The position numbers and the translations under genes were made by a program. Below, in pieces: positions 42,990 to 51,762 of a stretch of 55,812 bases of DNA; position 1 is the stretch's first letter, and every line of letters starts with the position of its first letter. The notes under the pieces were generated by a model. The model was not told where the DNA came from, ran no database searches, and saw only the letters and a program-made list of their open reading frames with translations. Origin of the DNA: Gammaproteobacteria bacterium (GTDB taxonomy: Bacteria > Pseudomonadota > Gammaproteobacteria > Steroidobacterales > Steroidobacteraceae); assembly GCA_028293725.1 (NCBI GenBank), contig JAQGOE010000122.1, positions 1-55,812 of the forward strand. Reading direction: 5' to 3'.

Positions 42990-45158
42990 TCAATACACGT
43001 TGACGCCTTCACGAACGATCTTGGGCGTCACAAAAATCAACAACTCATCCTTGTTGTCGGTCTTGGCCGTTGTCTTGAAGAGGTTGCCAAGGACCGGGAT
43101 ATCGCCGAGGTAAGGCACCTTGGTGGCGTGATCGCGCGCAGTGGTCGAAAGGATGCCGCCGAGCACGACGGTCTGTCCGTCGTTCACCAGCACCTGGGTT
43201 GCGATCTCCTTCGTATCGATCGAGGGTACGTTCACACCGCCGGAGAGGACGGTGATGGTACCAATACTGTCATTCCTGACATCGAGATCGAGAATGATCC
43301 GGTTGTCCGGCGTGATCTGCGGGGTCACTTTCAGTGACAGCACCGCCTTCTTGAAGCTGATCGTGGTCGCGCCGCTCGAGGCCGACTGCTGGTAGGGAAT
43401 TTCCGTACCCTGCTCGATGGTGGCTTCCTTCTGGTTCGCGGTGATGACACGGGGCGAGGAAATGACCGCCGCCTTGGTCTCCGCCTGCGCGGCGGAGAGC
43501 TCGAGGTCCACCAGGAAGTTGTTGCCGAGAATACCGAGCGCAAAGCTACCGGCGGGATTCGCGACCGGCAGGTTGACGTTGTAACGCTCCGGCGCTGCCG
43601 CACCCGAAGGAATGCTGACGGGGAACGGATTGCCCGCATTCGCCGCGGAATTCGTTGCGGCAGAACTGGTGATCAAGTCGGACGCCGCCGCGGTTCCGGA
43701 CGTGGTGACAACGCCATTACCGTTGGCATTAACGGTCGTGAGACCAACGCGCGCACCCAGGTCGCGTTCGAAGTCATCGGTCACGACGACGATGCGGGAC
43801 TCGATGAGTACCTGCCGCACCGGGATGTCCAGCGTCGCGACGAGGCGGCGGATGTCACCGAGGCGATCGGCGGTATCCTGCAACAACAACGTGTTGGTGC
43901 GCTCGTCGACGGCGACGCTACCGCGGGCGGACAGGAGCGAGCCGCTCTGTGTCTTGATGAGCGCGGCCATCTCAGCCGCCTTCGCATAGTTCACCTGCAG
44001 ATACTCGGCGCGCAACGGCGCGAGCTCCTGGATGTCCTTTTTGGCAGCGAGATCGGCCTTCTCGCGGGCCGCCAACTCTTCCTGCGGCGCGACGATGATG
44101 ACGTTGTCCTGCCTGCGCTTATCGAGTCCCTTCGTGCGCAGAACGATGTCGAGAGCCTGGTCCCACGGCACGTTCTGCAGGCGCAGAGTTACATTGCCGG
44201 TCACAGAATCGCTCACGACGATGTTCTGGCCGCTCGCGTCCGCGAGAAGCTGCAGGACCGCCCGGGTCTCGATCTCCTGGAAGTTCAGCGTGAGGCGCTC
44301 ACCGGTGTACACCGGCTTGTCTTCCTGTGCGACCTGCGCCTTGCGCTTGGGCTGCACTTCGACGACGTACTGATCGTCGGACTGATAAGCGAGCTGCTCA
44401 TAGTCGCCGGTGGCGTTGATGGCGATGCGAGCGCCGTTGCCGACGCGCGTGACGTCGAATCCGCTCACCGGTGTGCCGAAGTCGGTCGCGTCATAACGGC
44501 GCATCAGCGGGGCGGGGAGGCCTGCGTCGCTGAAATCGACAACGATCTGGCTGCCGAGCTGGCGCAGGTTGATATGAATGTGCGGGTCGGAAAGCTTCAC
44601 GACGATACGGCCAGAGCCGTCGGCGCCGCGGCGGAAATCGATGCTGCGTAGCTCGCGCGCGCCGGTATCGGCGCTGGCGCCGACATGAACCGCGTTGGAG
44701 GCGACGCCGCCGGTGGCGGCACGGGCGGTCGCCGGATTCGCGGCGCCGAGCATCACGATGATGTTATTTCCATCGACGCGCGTGTCATAGGGAACTAACT
44801 TGTCGAGGCTCAGCACCAGGCGGGTGCGATCCTTGGCCTCCGCCGCGAGGATCGAATCGAGGCCCGAGGTGTGCACGTCGATACGACGCGACGGCAACGC
44901 GAGCTCGGTGTTGGGCAGATCAAAAGAGATGCGCGCCGGGTTATCGATGGTGAATGACAATGGTTGCGGCGCGGGGCCCGACAACTTCATGGTCACCTGC
45001 AGCTGCTGCCCGGGCAGTGGCTGCACGTCGATGGATTCCAGCCTGGGCGCGTCGGCTGCACGCGCGGGCTGGCTCGGGAGTGTTCCGAGTACACCCAGAA
45101 CCACGAGCGACGCGCACGTGCTCAGGATCCGGAAGACAGGTCGGCGATGAAGACGCAT
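42990..45158 (-). CDS. pilQ: type IV pilus secretin PilQ
   Basis: 722 residues. Signal peptide ending ARAAD. N-terminal AMIN domains (LESIDVQPLPGQQLQVTMKLSG; a second near 165) probably bind peptidoglycan. An STN/N0-N1 part follows (VYTGERLTLNFQEIETRAVLQLLADASGQNIVVSD), and the secretin domain carries the signature VPYLGDIPVLGNLFKT. It ends LLIFVTPKIVREGVNVY. It forms the outer-membrane pore for the pilus. Last of pilMNOPQ; 32-base gap after pilP. Confidence 0.95.
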   Translation of the reverse strand: MRLHRRPVFRILSTCASLVVLGVLGTLPSQPARAADAPRLESIDVQPLPGQQLQVTMKLSGPAPQPLSFTIDNPARISFDLPNTELALPSRRIDVHTSGLDSILAAEAKDRTRLVLSLDKLVPYDTRVDGNNIIVMLGAANPATARAATGGVASNAVHVGASADTGARELRSIDFRRGADGSGRIVVKLSDPHIHINLRQLGSQIVVDFSDAGLPAPLMRRYDATDFGTPVSGFDVTRVGNGARIAINATGDYEQLAYQSDDQYVVEVQPKRKAQVAQEDKPVYTGERLTLNFQEIETRAVLQLLADASGQNIVVSDSVTGNVTLRLQNVPWDQALDIVLRTKGLDKRRQDNVIIVAPQEELAAREKADLAAKKDIQELAPLRAEYLQVNYAKAAEMAALIKTQSGSLLSARGSVAVDERTNTLLLQDTADRLGDIRRLVATLDIPVRQVLIESRIVVVTDDFERDLGARVGLTTVNANGNGVVTTSGTAAASDLITSSAATNSAANAGNPFPVSIPSGAAAPERYNVNLPVANPAGSFALGILGNNFLVDLELSAAQAETKAAVISSPRVITANQKEATIEQGTEIPYQQSASSGATTISFKKAVLSLKVTPQITPDNRIILDLDVRNDSIGTITVLSGGVNVPSIDTKEIATQVLVNDGQTVVLGGILSTTARDHATKVPYLGDIPVLGNLFKTTAKTDNKDELLIFVTPKIVREGVNVY

Positions 45159-45190
45159 TGCTGAAAACTCCCTGAAACCTACGCTGCTGC

Positions 45191-45715
45191 TTACTCGTTC
45201 AGAGCCAGCCCCGCGGGCCGCTCCATGTACCCGCCGAGGCCGTCGGGAACGATTTCAACGAGACTGATCTTGGAAGGGGTGATATCGGAAATCTTGCCGT
45301 CGGCCTGGCCGAGGTAGTTGCCGCTCGAGACACGATGGACGAGGCCGTCCTTGGTCTTCACGAGACCGTACACGCGGCCTCCGAGCTTCAATGTTCCGAC
45401 CATCTTCAATGTGTCGAGCGAGAACTGCTCGAGGAACTCACGATTGCGCTTGGAATCCGGACGCAGCCCGGCCGATCCCGCGCCCGCACTCGGGCTGCTC
45501 GGCAGGAATGGCGAGCGCATTTCGGCATCCGCGTACGTGTAGGTCTCGTAGGGCTTCACCTCGGGGAGCGGCTCCACACGACCACCCGGCTCTTTCTTCG
45601 TGTCGTCGATGAAGCGCGCGAGATCGTCATCCGCGCTCGAGCACGCGGTGAGGCCCACGTAGGCAACGCAAGCGAGAGCGCTGCAGATACGAACAAATTT
45701 GTGCCTAGGTTGCAT
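45191..45715 (-). CDS. pilP: type IV pilus lipoprotein PilP
   Basis: 174 residues with lipobox LTAC near residue 25. It connects the inner-membrane PilNO complex with PilQ. Conserved PilP stretch: SLDTLKMVGTLKLGGRVYGLVKTKDGLVHRVSSGNYLGQADGKI. Lies between pilO and pilQ in the usual order. Confidence 0.93.
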   Translation of the reverse strand: MQPRHKFVRICSALACVAYVGLTACSSADDDLARFIDDTKKEPGGRVEPLPEVKPYETYTYADAEMRSPFLPSSPSAGAGSAGLRPDSKRNREFLEQFSLDTLKMVGTLKLGGRVYGLVKTKDGLVHRVSSGNYLGQADGKISDITPSKISLVEIVPDGLGGYMERPAGLALNE

Positions 45716-45741
45716 GTTAGGTCTCGCGTTATGCCGTTGAC

Positions 45742-46389
45742 TCAGCCGGGCCCGTGATGGGCGGTCTTCTTCTTGTCGGCTTCGCCGGCAGCGATCTCGT
45801 CCTCGTCGAGATAACGGTAGGTTTTCGCGGTCAACTCCAGGCTGAGTTGATCGTACGCATCCTTACTTTCCGATTTGATCTCGATGTCGTGCAACGTGAC
45901 GATACGCGGCAGGGCCGCGATGCCGCTGACGAACTGACCAAACTGGTGATAGCTCCCGGTGAGGCGGATCTTGATGGGCAGCTCGGCATAGAAGTCTTTC
46001 TTCTGCTCGCCCTGGGGCTGGAACAACTTCTCCTCGAGGCCGGCGGACAGGCCGGTCTGCGAGATGTCCACCAGCAGGTTGGGCACTTCGGTCTTGCCCG
46101 GCAGCTGCCGCAACAAGGCGCCGAACGAGCGCTCGATGTCCTTCAGCTGCTGCTTGTAGAGATCGAGATTGACGGCCTTCGCATGTTTGGCGCGGAACTC
46201 CTGGCGCAACTGCGCCTCGACATCCTCGCGCCGCTGCAGCTCGGGACGCTGCTCATCCCATACGAAGAAGTAAGTGAGCGCCCCGGTCAACACCACGAAG
46301 CACAGTCCAACCGCAGCAGCGCGCACGACGAAGGGCCAACGCCCCGGGTCGCGTGGGTCGAGCGATTGCAGCTCTTCCAGCAGGTTCAT
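45742..46389 (-). CDS. pilO: type IV pilus assembly protein PilO
   Basis: 215 residues: one transmembrane helix near 25-45, a coiled-coil (LRQEFRAKHAKAVNLDLYKQQLKDIERSF), then a ferredoxin-like periplasmic domain (KIRLTGSYHQFGQFVSGIAALPRIVTLHDIEI). It forms a heterodimer with PilN. It overlaps the pilN stop by four bases. The C-terminal tail has a run of Lys. Confidence 0.94.
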   Translation of the reverse strand: MNLLEELQSLDPRDPGRWPFVVRAAAVGLCFVVLTGALTYFFVWDEQRPELQRREDVEAQLRQEFRAKHAKAVNLDLYKQQLKDIERSFGALLRQLPGKTEVPNLLVDISQTGLSAGLEEKLFQPQGEQKKDFYAELPIKIRLTGSYHQFGQFVSGIAALPRIVTLHDIEIKSESKDAYDQLSLELTAKTYRYLDEDEIAAGEADKKKTAHHGPG

Positions 46390-47012
46390 TGCCGACCCCC
46401 GTTGCTCGCCATGACTTTGCCGGACTTGCCGCCCTTCTTGGCCTTGGGCCCGCTGCCATCATCTGGACCGGCCGCGCTCGGCGCTTCTTCGGCGGTCAGA
46501 GTGAAGTTCGAGCCGGGGCCGGTGGCCTTGCTCGTCTGCACGACTTCGAGCTCCGGATTCCTGAGCCAGTCGGAGCCATCGATGTTGCGCATGAAGGACG
46601 ACACGCGGGTACTGGACTGGGCGACGCCTTCGAATTTCAACTTGCTGGCGTTCTGCTTCACGGCGGTGAGGTACACGCCGTCGGGAAGTGTTTTCACGAT
46701 CTCATCGAACACATGCACGATCTCCGGCCGGGAGCGCTGCAGCTGCTCGATGATGGTCATGCGGGCGATGAATTTCTGCTTCGAGTTCTCGAGGTTGTTG
46801 ATCTCCTCGATCTGCTTGTCGACGGCCTTGATCTCGCCGCGCAATTTCTCGTTGCGCGCTTCCTGGGCTTCGACCATCGAGCCGAACGCGATATAGGCGA
46901 CGAACGCCGTGAGACCGGCGGCCAGGGCCGCGACACCGAGCGCGACCGTGAAGGCAAGCTTGCGTTCCTTGCGTTCGCCCTCGCGCCAGGGCAGGAGGTT
47001 TATGCGTGGCAT
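46386..47012 (-). CDS. pilN: type IV pilus assembly protein PilN
   Basis: 208 residues. The N-terminal PRINLLPWREGERKERK is the conserved cytoplasmic segment that binds PilM. One membrane helix (residues 24-46), a coiled coil and a periplasmic domain follow. A 40-residue Lys/Gly/Pro-rich tail follows the fold. It starts one base after pilM stops. Confidence 0.95.
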   Translation of the reverse strand: MPRINLLPWREGERKERKLAFTVALGVAALAAGLTAFVAYIAFGSMVEAQEARNEKLRGEIKAVDKQIEEINNLENSKQKFIARMTIIEQLQRSRPEIVHVFDEIVKTLPDGVYLTAVKQNASKLKFEGVAQSSTRVSSFMRNIDGSDWLRNPELEVVQTSKATGPGSNFTLTAEEAPSAAGPDDGSGPKAKKGGKSGKVMASNGGRQ

Positions 47013-47013
47013 G

Positions 47014-48078
47014 TCAGTCGAAACTCCGCAGTGCGAGCCCGCACGCCGTGAGAAGTGCCGTGGCGTCCCGTTGGACGGCCTGTGCCTTGGCTCGGGAAGA
47101 TAGCTTCATCTGACCGAGAGGGTCGCCCTTCTCGGCGGAGATGCCGACGCGGCTGGAGATCACGTCCGCGACTCCCGGGATGTTGGCGCAACCGCCGCAC
47201 ACGAGGATCTTTTCCGGCTGCTCGCGCCCGGATCCGGAGGCGAGATAGAACTGCAGCGAGCGGCTCACCTGTTGGGTCATGTCGTCGATGAACGGGTCGA
47301 GCACTTCGGACTGGTAGTTGCCCGGCAGGCCGCCTTCTTTCTTGGCGCGGCCGCCTTCTTCCATCGACAGCCCGTAGGTGCGCATGATTTCCTCGGTGAG
47401 CTGCTGGCCCCCGAAGGCGAAATCGCGCGTGTACACCACTTTCAGATTCCGCAACACGCTGAAGGTCGTGCTGCTGGCGCCGAAATCGACGACCGCGATC
47501 GTCCGGTCGATGCCGCCGTCCGGCATCTGGTGTGTCATGAGTTTGCAGGCGTTCTCGAGGGCGAAGGCCTCGACGTCCACGATCTTCGCCGTGAGTCCCG
47601 CCGCCTTCACCGCCGCCTGGCGCTGTTCGACATTTTCGGTGCGCGTGGCGACGAGGAGCACGTCGTTCGTATCGGAATCCTTCTCCGAAGGTCCGAGGAC
47701 TTCGAAGTCATAACTGACTTCGTCCATCGGGAAGGGGATGTACTGGTCGGCCTGCATCTCCACCTGACCCTCGAGGTCGCCGGCGCGCAGGGAGCGTGGC
47801 ATCTGGATCACCTTGGTGATCGCGGCGTCGCCGCTGATCGCCACCGCCACGTCGCTCGTCTTTGCGCCCGCGCGCTTGACGGCACGACGGATCGCCTCGC
47901 CGACGGCTTCCGCATCGACGATGGCCTTCTCATTGATCGCATTCTGAGGCGTAGGCTCGGCCGCATAGGCTTCGACCCGATATTGCCCACCCGCCATCGC
48001 CAGCTCGATGAGCTTTACGGACGAAGTGGTTATGTCAAGTCCCAGAAGCGGGCGATACTTTCGCTGCAGGAGGAACAT
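47014..48078 (-). CDS. pilM: type IV pilus assembly ATPase-like protein PilM
   Basis: 354 residues, actin-like fold that binds ATP and the PilN tail at the cytoplasmic face. Seen: LGLDITTSSVKLIEL (phosphate 1), AVVDFGASSTTFSVL (phosphate 2), and ILVCGGCANIPGVADVI (adenosine). The ribosome site AAGGAA is well placed. First gene of the operon. Its leader region carries a c-di-GMP-I riboswitch about 330 bases upstream plus a possible proximal promoter. Confidence 0.96.
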   Translation of the reverse strand: MFLLQRKYRPLLGLDITTSSVKLIELAMAGGQYRVEAYAAEPTPQNAINEKAIVDAEAVGEAIRRAVKRAGAKTSDVAVAISGDAAITKVIQMPRSLRAGDLEGQVEMQADQYIPFPMDEVSYDFEVLGPSEKDSDTNDVLLVATRTENVEQRQAAVKAAGLTAKIVDVEAFALENACKLMTHQMPDGGIDRTIAVVDFGASSTTFSVLRNLKVVYTRDFAFGGQQLTEEIMRTYGLSMEEGGRAKKEGGLPGNYQSEVLDPFIDDMTQQVSRSLQFYLASGSGREQPEKILVCGGCANIPGVADVISSRVGISAEKGDPLGQMKLSSRAKAQAVQRDATALLTACGLALRSFD

Positions 48079-48139
48079 TTTTATTTCCTTTTCAGGACGT
48101 TACGCCTGAAAATGACCGCCCCATCTCAATTCTGGAAAC

Positions 48140-48168
48140 ACTATATATCAGCGCAAAGTTAAATTGAA
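48140..48168 (-). promoter_or_regulatory. possible proximal pilM promoter
   Basis: TTCAAT (48168-48163) and TATAGT (48145-48140) are 17 bases apart on the minus strand in an A/T-rich stretch 60 bases before pilM. About 50 bases further upstream, 48234-48219 reads TTGGCAG-N5-ATGC, which has the GG-N10-GC spacing of sigma-54 promoters. Neither is certain. Confidence 0.4.
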
Positions 48169-48409
48169 CGTGAGAGGCCTCACGGATCCGCGCCGTTCTG
48201 CTGCAGGACACCCGCCGGGCATCGGAACTGCCAAAGGCATCACGATGCGCAGCCGCCGCGGTGGTCCTACTCAACGATTCGAGCTTCGCCTTGTCCAAGT
48301 ATGCTGGGGACGCTGGCGCTCAAGGGATACGGGATATGTGCAATTCGAGGATTCGGTCGAACCTGCGCCCCCGCGCGCTTGGGATCTGCGTACGGAGTGA
48401 GTTAACGTT

Positions 48410-48503
48410 CGAAACCGGCAACCCCGCTGTCGTAGGTACATACGTCCCGTAGACCGGAAGCTTTGCGTCCCCACCTTTCGGTGAGTTTGCCTTTGAAACG
48501 GCG
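48410..48503 (-). promoter_or_regulatory. cyclic-di-GMP-I (GEMM-I) riboswitch upstream of pilMNOPQ
   Basis: Minus-strand sequence contains AAAGGCAAAC, then CACC-GAAA-GGTG (stem with the docking GAAA tetraloop), then GGGACGCAAAGC, CCGGTCTA, and finally TACCTACGACAGCGGGGTTGCC. The order and spacing match the GEMM-I class as in Vibrio Vc2. Aligned to Vc2, position 20 is G and the C of AGCGGG is kept, the pair expected for c-di-GMP rather than cGAMP recognition. The outer P1 helix is weak. About 330 bases lie between the aptamer and the pilM ATG; an expression platform is not obvious. Confidence 0.88.
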
Positions 48504-48554
48504 GCTACTATGCATAGCCCCTGTGGGGAGCGCAAGCAGAGAGAGTTGTTTTCT

Positions 48555-51023
48555 GTGAAATGGAATTGGTTTCGGATCCTGGTCGCCACCGCCGGCAGTG
48601 TGATGTTGGTCACACTTCTCGGCGCGTATGCGTTTATATGCAGTTATGTGTACCTGGCGCCCTCGTTGCCCACGGCGCAGGCAATGCGCAACGTCGAGAT
48701 GCAGGTGCCCTTGCGTGTTTACACCCGCAATGGCGCACTGATCGCGCAAATCGGCGAGCAGCGGCGTATTCCGGTCACCTACGACCAGATCCCGGACCTG
48801 GTAAAACATGCCTTCCTGGCGGCCGAGGACGATCGTTTCTTCGAGCACCACGGCATCGATTATCTCGGTGTGGTGCGCGCGGTGGCCGTGGACCTCATTT
48901 CGGGCGACAAGACCCAGGGCGCCAGCACGATCACCATGCAGGCCGCCCGCAACGTCTTCCTGACTCTCGATAAGACATATCGTCGTAAGCTGCAGGAGAC
49001 ATTCGTCACTTACGCGATGGAGCACGAACTCTCCAAACAGGAGATCTTCGGGCTCTATCTGAATGACATCTTCTTCGGCCAGCGCGCCTACGGGGTGGCG
49101 GCGGCCGCCGAGACTTTCTTCGGCAAGACCTTGGACCAACTCACGGTCGCGGAAGCCGCCACCATCGCCGGTCTCCCCAAGGCGCCCTCGCATTACAACC
49201 CCATAGTGAATCCCCAGCTCGCGGCGGTGCGTCGCTCGTACGTCCTGGGGCGCATGCTCGCGCTGGGTTATATCGATGAGGCCACGGCGGGGGCCGCGCA
49301 GAAAGAGGCGATCGTGGCGCGCACTCATGCGCCCCTGTTTGCCACGGAGGCGCCCTACATCGCGGAAATGGCGCGACTCGAGTTGCGGCAGCGATTCGGC
49401 GCCAACGCCGAGAGCGCCGGCTACAAGATGTACACCTCGATCGATGGACGCCTGCAGGCGGACGCCAACCGGGCGCTACGGATCGGGCTCATCGAATACG
49501 ATCGCCGGCACGGTTTTCGCGGTCCGGTGGGACACGTCGAGCTGCCTGCCAACGGCAACCCCGACCGGTTGGAGGAGTTGGTAGGCGAGTACGTGTCGGT
49601 CGGCAATCTTTCGCCGGCGGTCGTCGTTTCCATAGCGGCGAAGACCGTGCGTGTCTACGCCAAAGCGCGCGGCTTCGCCGAGATCGATTGGGACGGAATG
49701 TCATGGGCACGCAAGCCCGGCGCCGACGAAACCGTGGGTCCCCCACCGAAGAGCGCCGAGGAGATCGTGGCACGCGGCGACGTTGTCTACGTCATCGCCG
49801 ACGCCTCCGGACACGCACAACTCGGACAAGTACCGGCGGCGCAGAGTGCGCTCGTCGCCCTGGATCCGCACGACGGCAGCATCGCCGCGCTGGTCGGCGG
49901 CTTCGACTACTTCACCAACAAATACAACCGTGTCACGCAGGCGAAGCGCCTGCCCGGCTCGGGCTTCAAACCGTTCCTGTACTCCGCTGCCCTGGAAAAT
50001 GGCTTCACGCCGGCCAGCACGCTCCTGGATGCTCCCTTTGTGTTGGAAGGGCAGGGCATCGAGAGCTCGTGGAGACCGGAGAATTCGGAGCGCGCTTTTG
50101 GCGGACCCACGCGCCTGCGGACGGCGCTCGCGCACTCGCGCAACCTGGTCACGATCCGTTTGCTGCGTGAGTTGGGCACCCCGTATGCGACCGACTACGT
50201 GACACGCTTCGGATTCGACAAGCGGGTGTTGCCGCAGAACCTGACGCTGGCGCTCGGCACCCTCCAGGCCACCCCGTTGGAGGTCGCGACCGGTTATGCA
50301 GTGTTCGCGAACGGCGGCTTTCGGGTTCAGCCTTACTTCGTTGATCGTATCGAGAACGCCGCGGGTGAGGTCGTTTACCGGGCGGCCCCGAAAATCGCGT
50401 GCGAAGAATGCGAGCACCCGACGACTTTGAGCGACCTGACGCTGAACGGAACTCCGGAACAGGTCCTCCAGAGCGAGGACAGCGTGCGGGGCGGACCCGG
50501 TCCTCTGCTACCGGAACAGTTGGCACCGCGCGTGATTTCCCCGCAGAATGACTACATCATGACGGACATGATGGCTGACGTGATCAAACACGGCACAGGT
50601 GTACGGGCGCTGGCGCTGAACCGCGCTGACATCGCGGGAAAAACCGGCACGACCAATAAAAGCGTAGACACCTGGTTCAATGGCTTCACGCCCCATCTCG
50701 TCGCCACCGTCTGGGTTGGATTCGACCAGGAGCGCCCCTTGGGCGGGAGCGAGGAAGGCTCGCGGACGGCGCTGCCCATCTGGATACATTTCATGCGTGA
50801 GGCGTTGAAAGGTGTTCCGCAGGAGAAGCGCCCGATGCCGGACGGCATCGTGACGTTGCGGGTATCGCCTGATTCCGGCGCTCTGGTGAGTGCCGAGAAC
50901 CCGAACGGCATCTCGGAGATTTTCATGGCCGACCATCTCCCGGCGGCCGGTGACCAAGGCTCAATGGCGCAAAGCGCGGAAGGAGGACCAGCCGGACAGG
51001 CGGGCGGTGAGCCGATCTTTTAG
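48555..51023 (+). CDS. mrcA: bifunctional penicillin-binding protein 1A
   Basis: 822 residues from a GTG at 48555 (AGAGAGAG upstream); an ATG at 48510 in the same frame adds 15 residues but has no ribosome site and touches the riboswitch. One membrane helix lies near residues 5-30. The GT51 transglycosylase has EDDRFFEHHG (catalytic Glu), GASTITMQAARN and ELSKQEIFGLYLNDIFFG. The transpeptidase has SGFK (SxxK) in PGSGFKPF, SRN (SxN) and KTGTT. It polymerises and cross-links peptidoglycan at the cell surface. Divergent from pilM, as in pseudomonads. Confidence 0.95.
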   Translation: MKWNWFRILVATAGSVMLVTLLGAYAFICSYVYLAPSLPTAQAMRNVEMQVPLRVYTRNGALIAQIGEQRRIPVTYDQIPDLVKHAFLAAEDDRFFEHHGIDYLGVVRAVAVDLISGDKTQGASTITMQAARNVFLTLDKTYRRKLQETFVTYAMEHELSKQEIFGLYLNDIFFGQRAYGVAAAAETFFGKTLDQLTVAEAATIAGLPKAPSHYNPIVNPQLAAVRRSYVLGRMLALGYIDEATAGAAQKEAIVARTHAPLFATEAPYIAEMARLELRQRFGANAESAGYKMYTSIDGRLQADANRALRIGLIEYDRRHGFRGPVGHVELPANGNPDRLEELVGEYVSVGNLSPAVVVSIAAKTVRVYAKARGFAEIDWDGMSWARKPGADETVGPPPKSAEEIVARGDVVYVIADASGHAQLGQVPAAQSALVALDPHDGSIAALVGGFDYFTNKYNRVTQAKRLPGSGFKPFLYSAALENGFTPASTLLDAPFVLEGQGIESSWRPENSERAFGGPTRLRTALAHSRNLVTIRLLRELGTPYATDYVTRFGFDKRVLPQNLTLALGTLQATPLEVATGYAVFANGGFRVQPYFVDRIENAAGEVVYRAAPKIACEECEHPTTLSDLTLNGTPEQVLQSEDSVRGGPGPLLPEQLAPRVISPQNDYIMTDMMADVIKHGTGVRALALNRADIAGKTGTTNKSVDTWFNGFTPHLVATVWVGFDQERPLGGSEEGSRTALPIWIHFMREALKGVPQEKRPMPDGIVTLRVSPDSGALVSAENPNGISEIFMADHLPAAGDQGSMAQSAEGGPAGQAGGEPIF

Positions 51024-51074
51024 CCCGGAGCAAGTAGGAGGTTCTTCCCCCGGCGCGCAGCGCCGCAAGATGTA

Positions 51075-51093
51075 GCGGGTCGTCGCGACCCGC
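51075..51093. repeat. 8-bp hairpin between mrcA and the next gene
   Basis: GCGGGTCG and CGACCCGC flank TCG. It lies 52 bases after the mrcA stop and could end transcription or be a REP-like unit. There is no T run. Confidence 0.45.
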
Positions 51094-51126
51094 AGAGAAG
51101 TCGGGCGAAGCCCTAGAGAATACGCG

Positions 51127-51738
51127 ATGACCAGGAAACATCCGGGCCGCAGCGACAACCTGCGGCGCGCGCTGGCACAAGAAGCCGCGCGCATCATGGC
51201 CGAACACGGTATCCGAGACTTTTTCGTGGCGAAGAAGAAAGCGGCAGAACGGCTGGGCGTCTCGGACGGCTCCGCGGTTCTGCCGAAGAACACCGAGATA
51301 GAAACAGCGCTCGTTGAATACCAACGCCTGTTTGGGGGCGAATCACACACCGAGGCCCTGTACGCCCAGCGCCGAGCCGCGCTCAGCGCGATGCGTTACC
51401 TGGAGGAGTTCGAGCCGCGGCTGGTCGGTCCCGTGTTGAGTGGGACGGCCACCGAACACTCCGACGTGCAGTTGCACCTGTTTACGGATACAGCGGAGTC
51501 GGTTGCTCTGAAACTGATGGATCGCCGCGTTCCGTACGAAGTAACGGAAAAACGCGTGAAGATGAATGCGGAGCGCGTGCTCGCCTACCCGGGAATCCGT
51601 TTCGAGGTGGACGACTTCGAGATCGAGGCGACGGTGTTTCCGACCGACGGCATCCGTCAGGCGCCGGTGAGCCCGGTCGACGGCAAGCCCATGCGACGAG
51701 CCAACGCTTTCGAGGTGGAGTCACTGCTCGACGAGTAG
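51127..51738 (+). CDS. conserved hypothetical protein (UPF-type)
   Basis: 203 residues, soluble. The N-terminal third is helical and basic (LRRALAQEAARIMAEHGIRDFFVAKKKAAERLG). It is followed by QRLFGGESHTEALYAQRRAALSAMRYLEEFEPRLVGPVLSGTATEHSDVQLHLFTDTAE, reminiscent of the substrate part of nucleotidyltransferase-like proteins in related bacteria. No catalytic GS-x-D motif is evident. Function unknown. It is in the same direction as mrcA and convergent with gltA. Confidence 0.78.
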   Translation: MTRKHPGRSDNLRRALAQEAARIMAEHGIRDFFVAKKKAAERLGVSDGSAVLPKNTEIETALVEYQRLFGGESHTEALYAQRRAALSAMRYLEEFEPRLVGPVLSGTATEHSDVQLHLFTDTAESVALKLMDRRVPYEVTEKRVKMNAERVLAYPGIRFEVDDFEIEATVFPTDGIRQAPVSPVDGKPMRRANAFEVESLLDE

Positions 51739-51762
51739 TGACCGCCCCGCCGGTGCCGGAGG

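Noticed and set aside
47272..48162. Plus-strand open frame of 296 codons over pilM
   Set aside because: It is antisense to pilM, with no family resemblance; an effect of G+C-rich codons.
48092..48298. 68-codon minus-strand frame between the riboswitch and pilM
   Set aside because: It starts at a TTG without a ribosome site, has no recognisable features and overlaps the probable proximal promoter.
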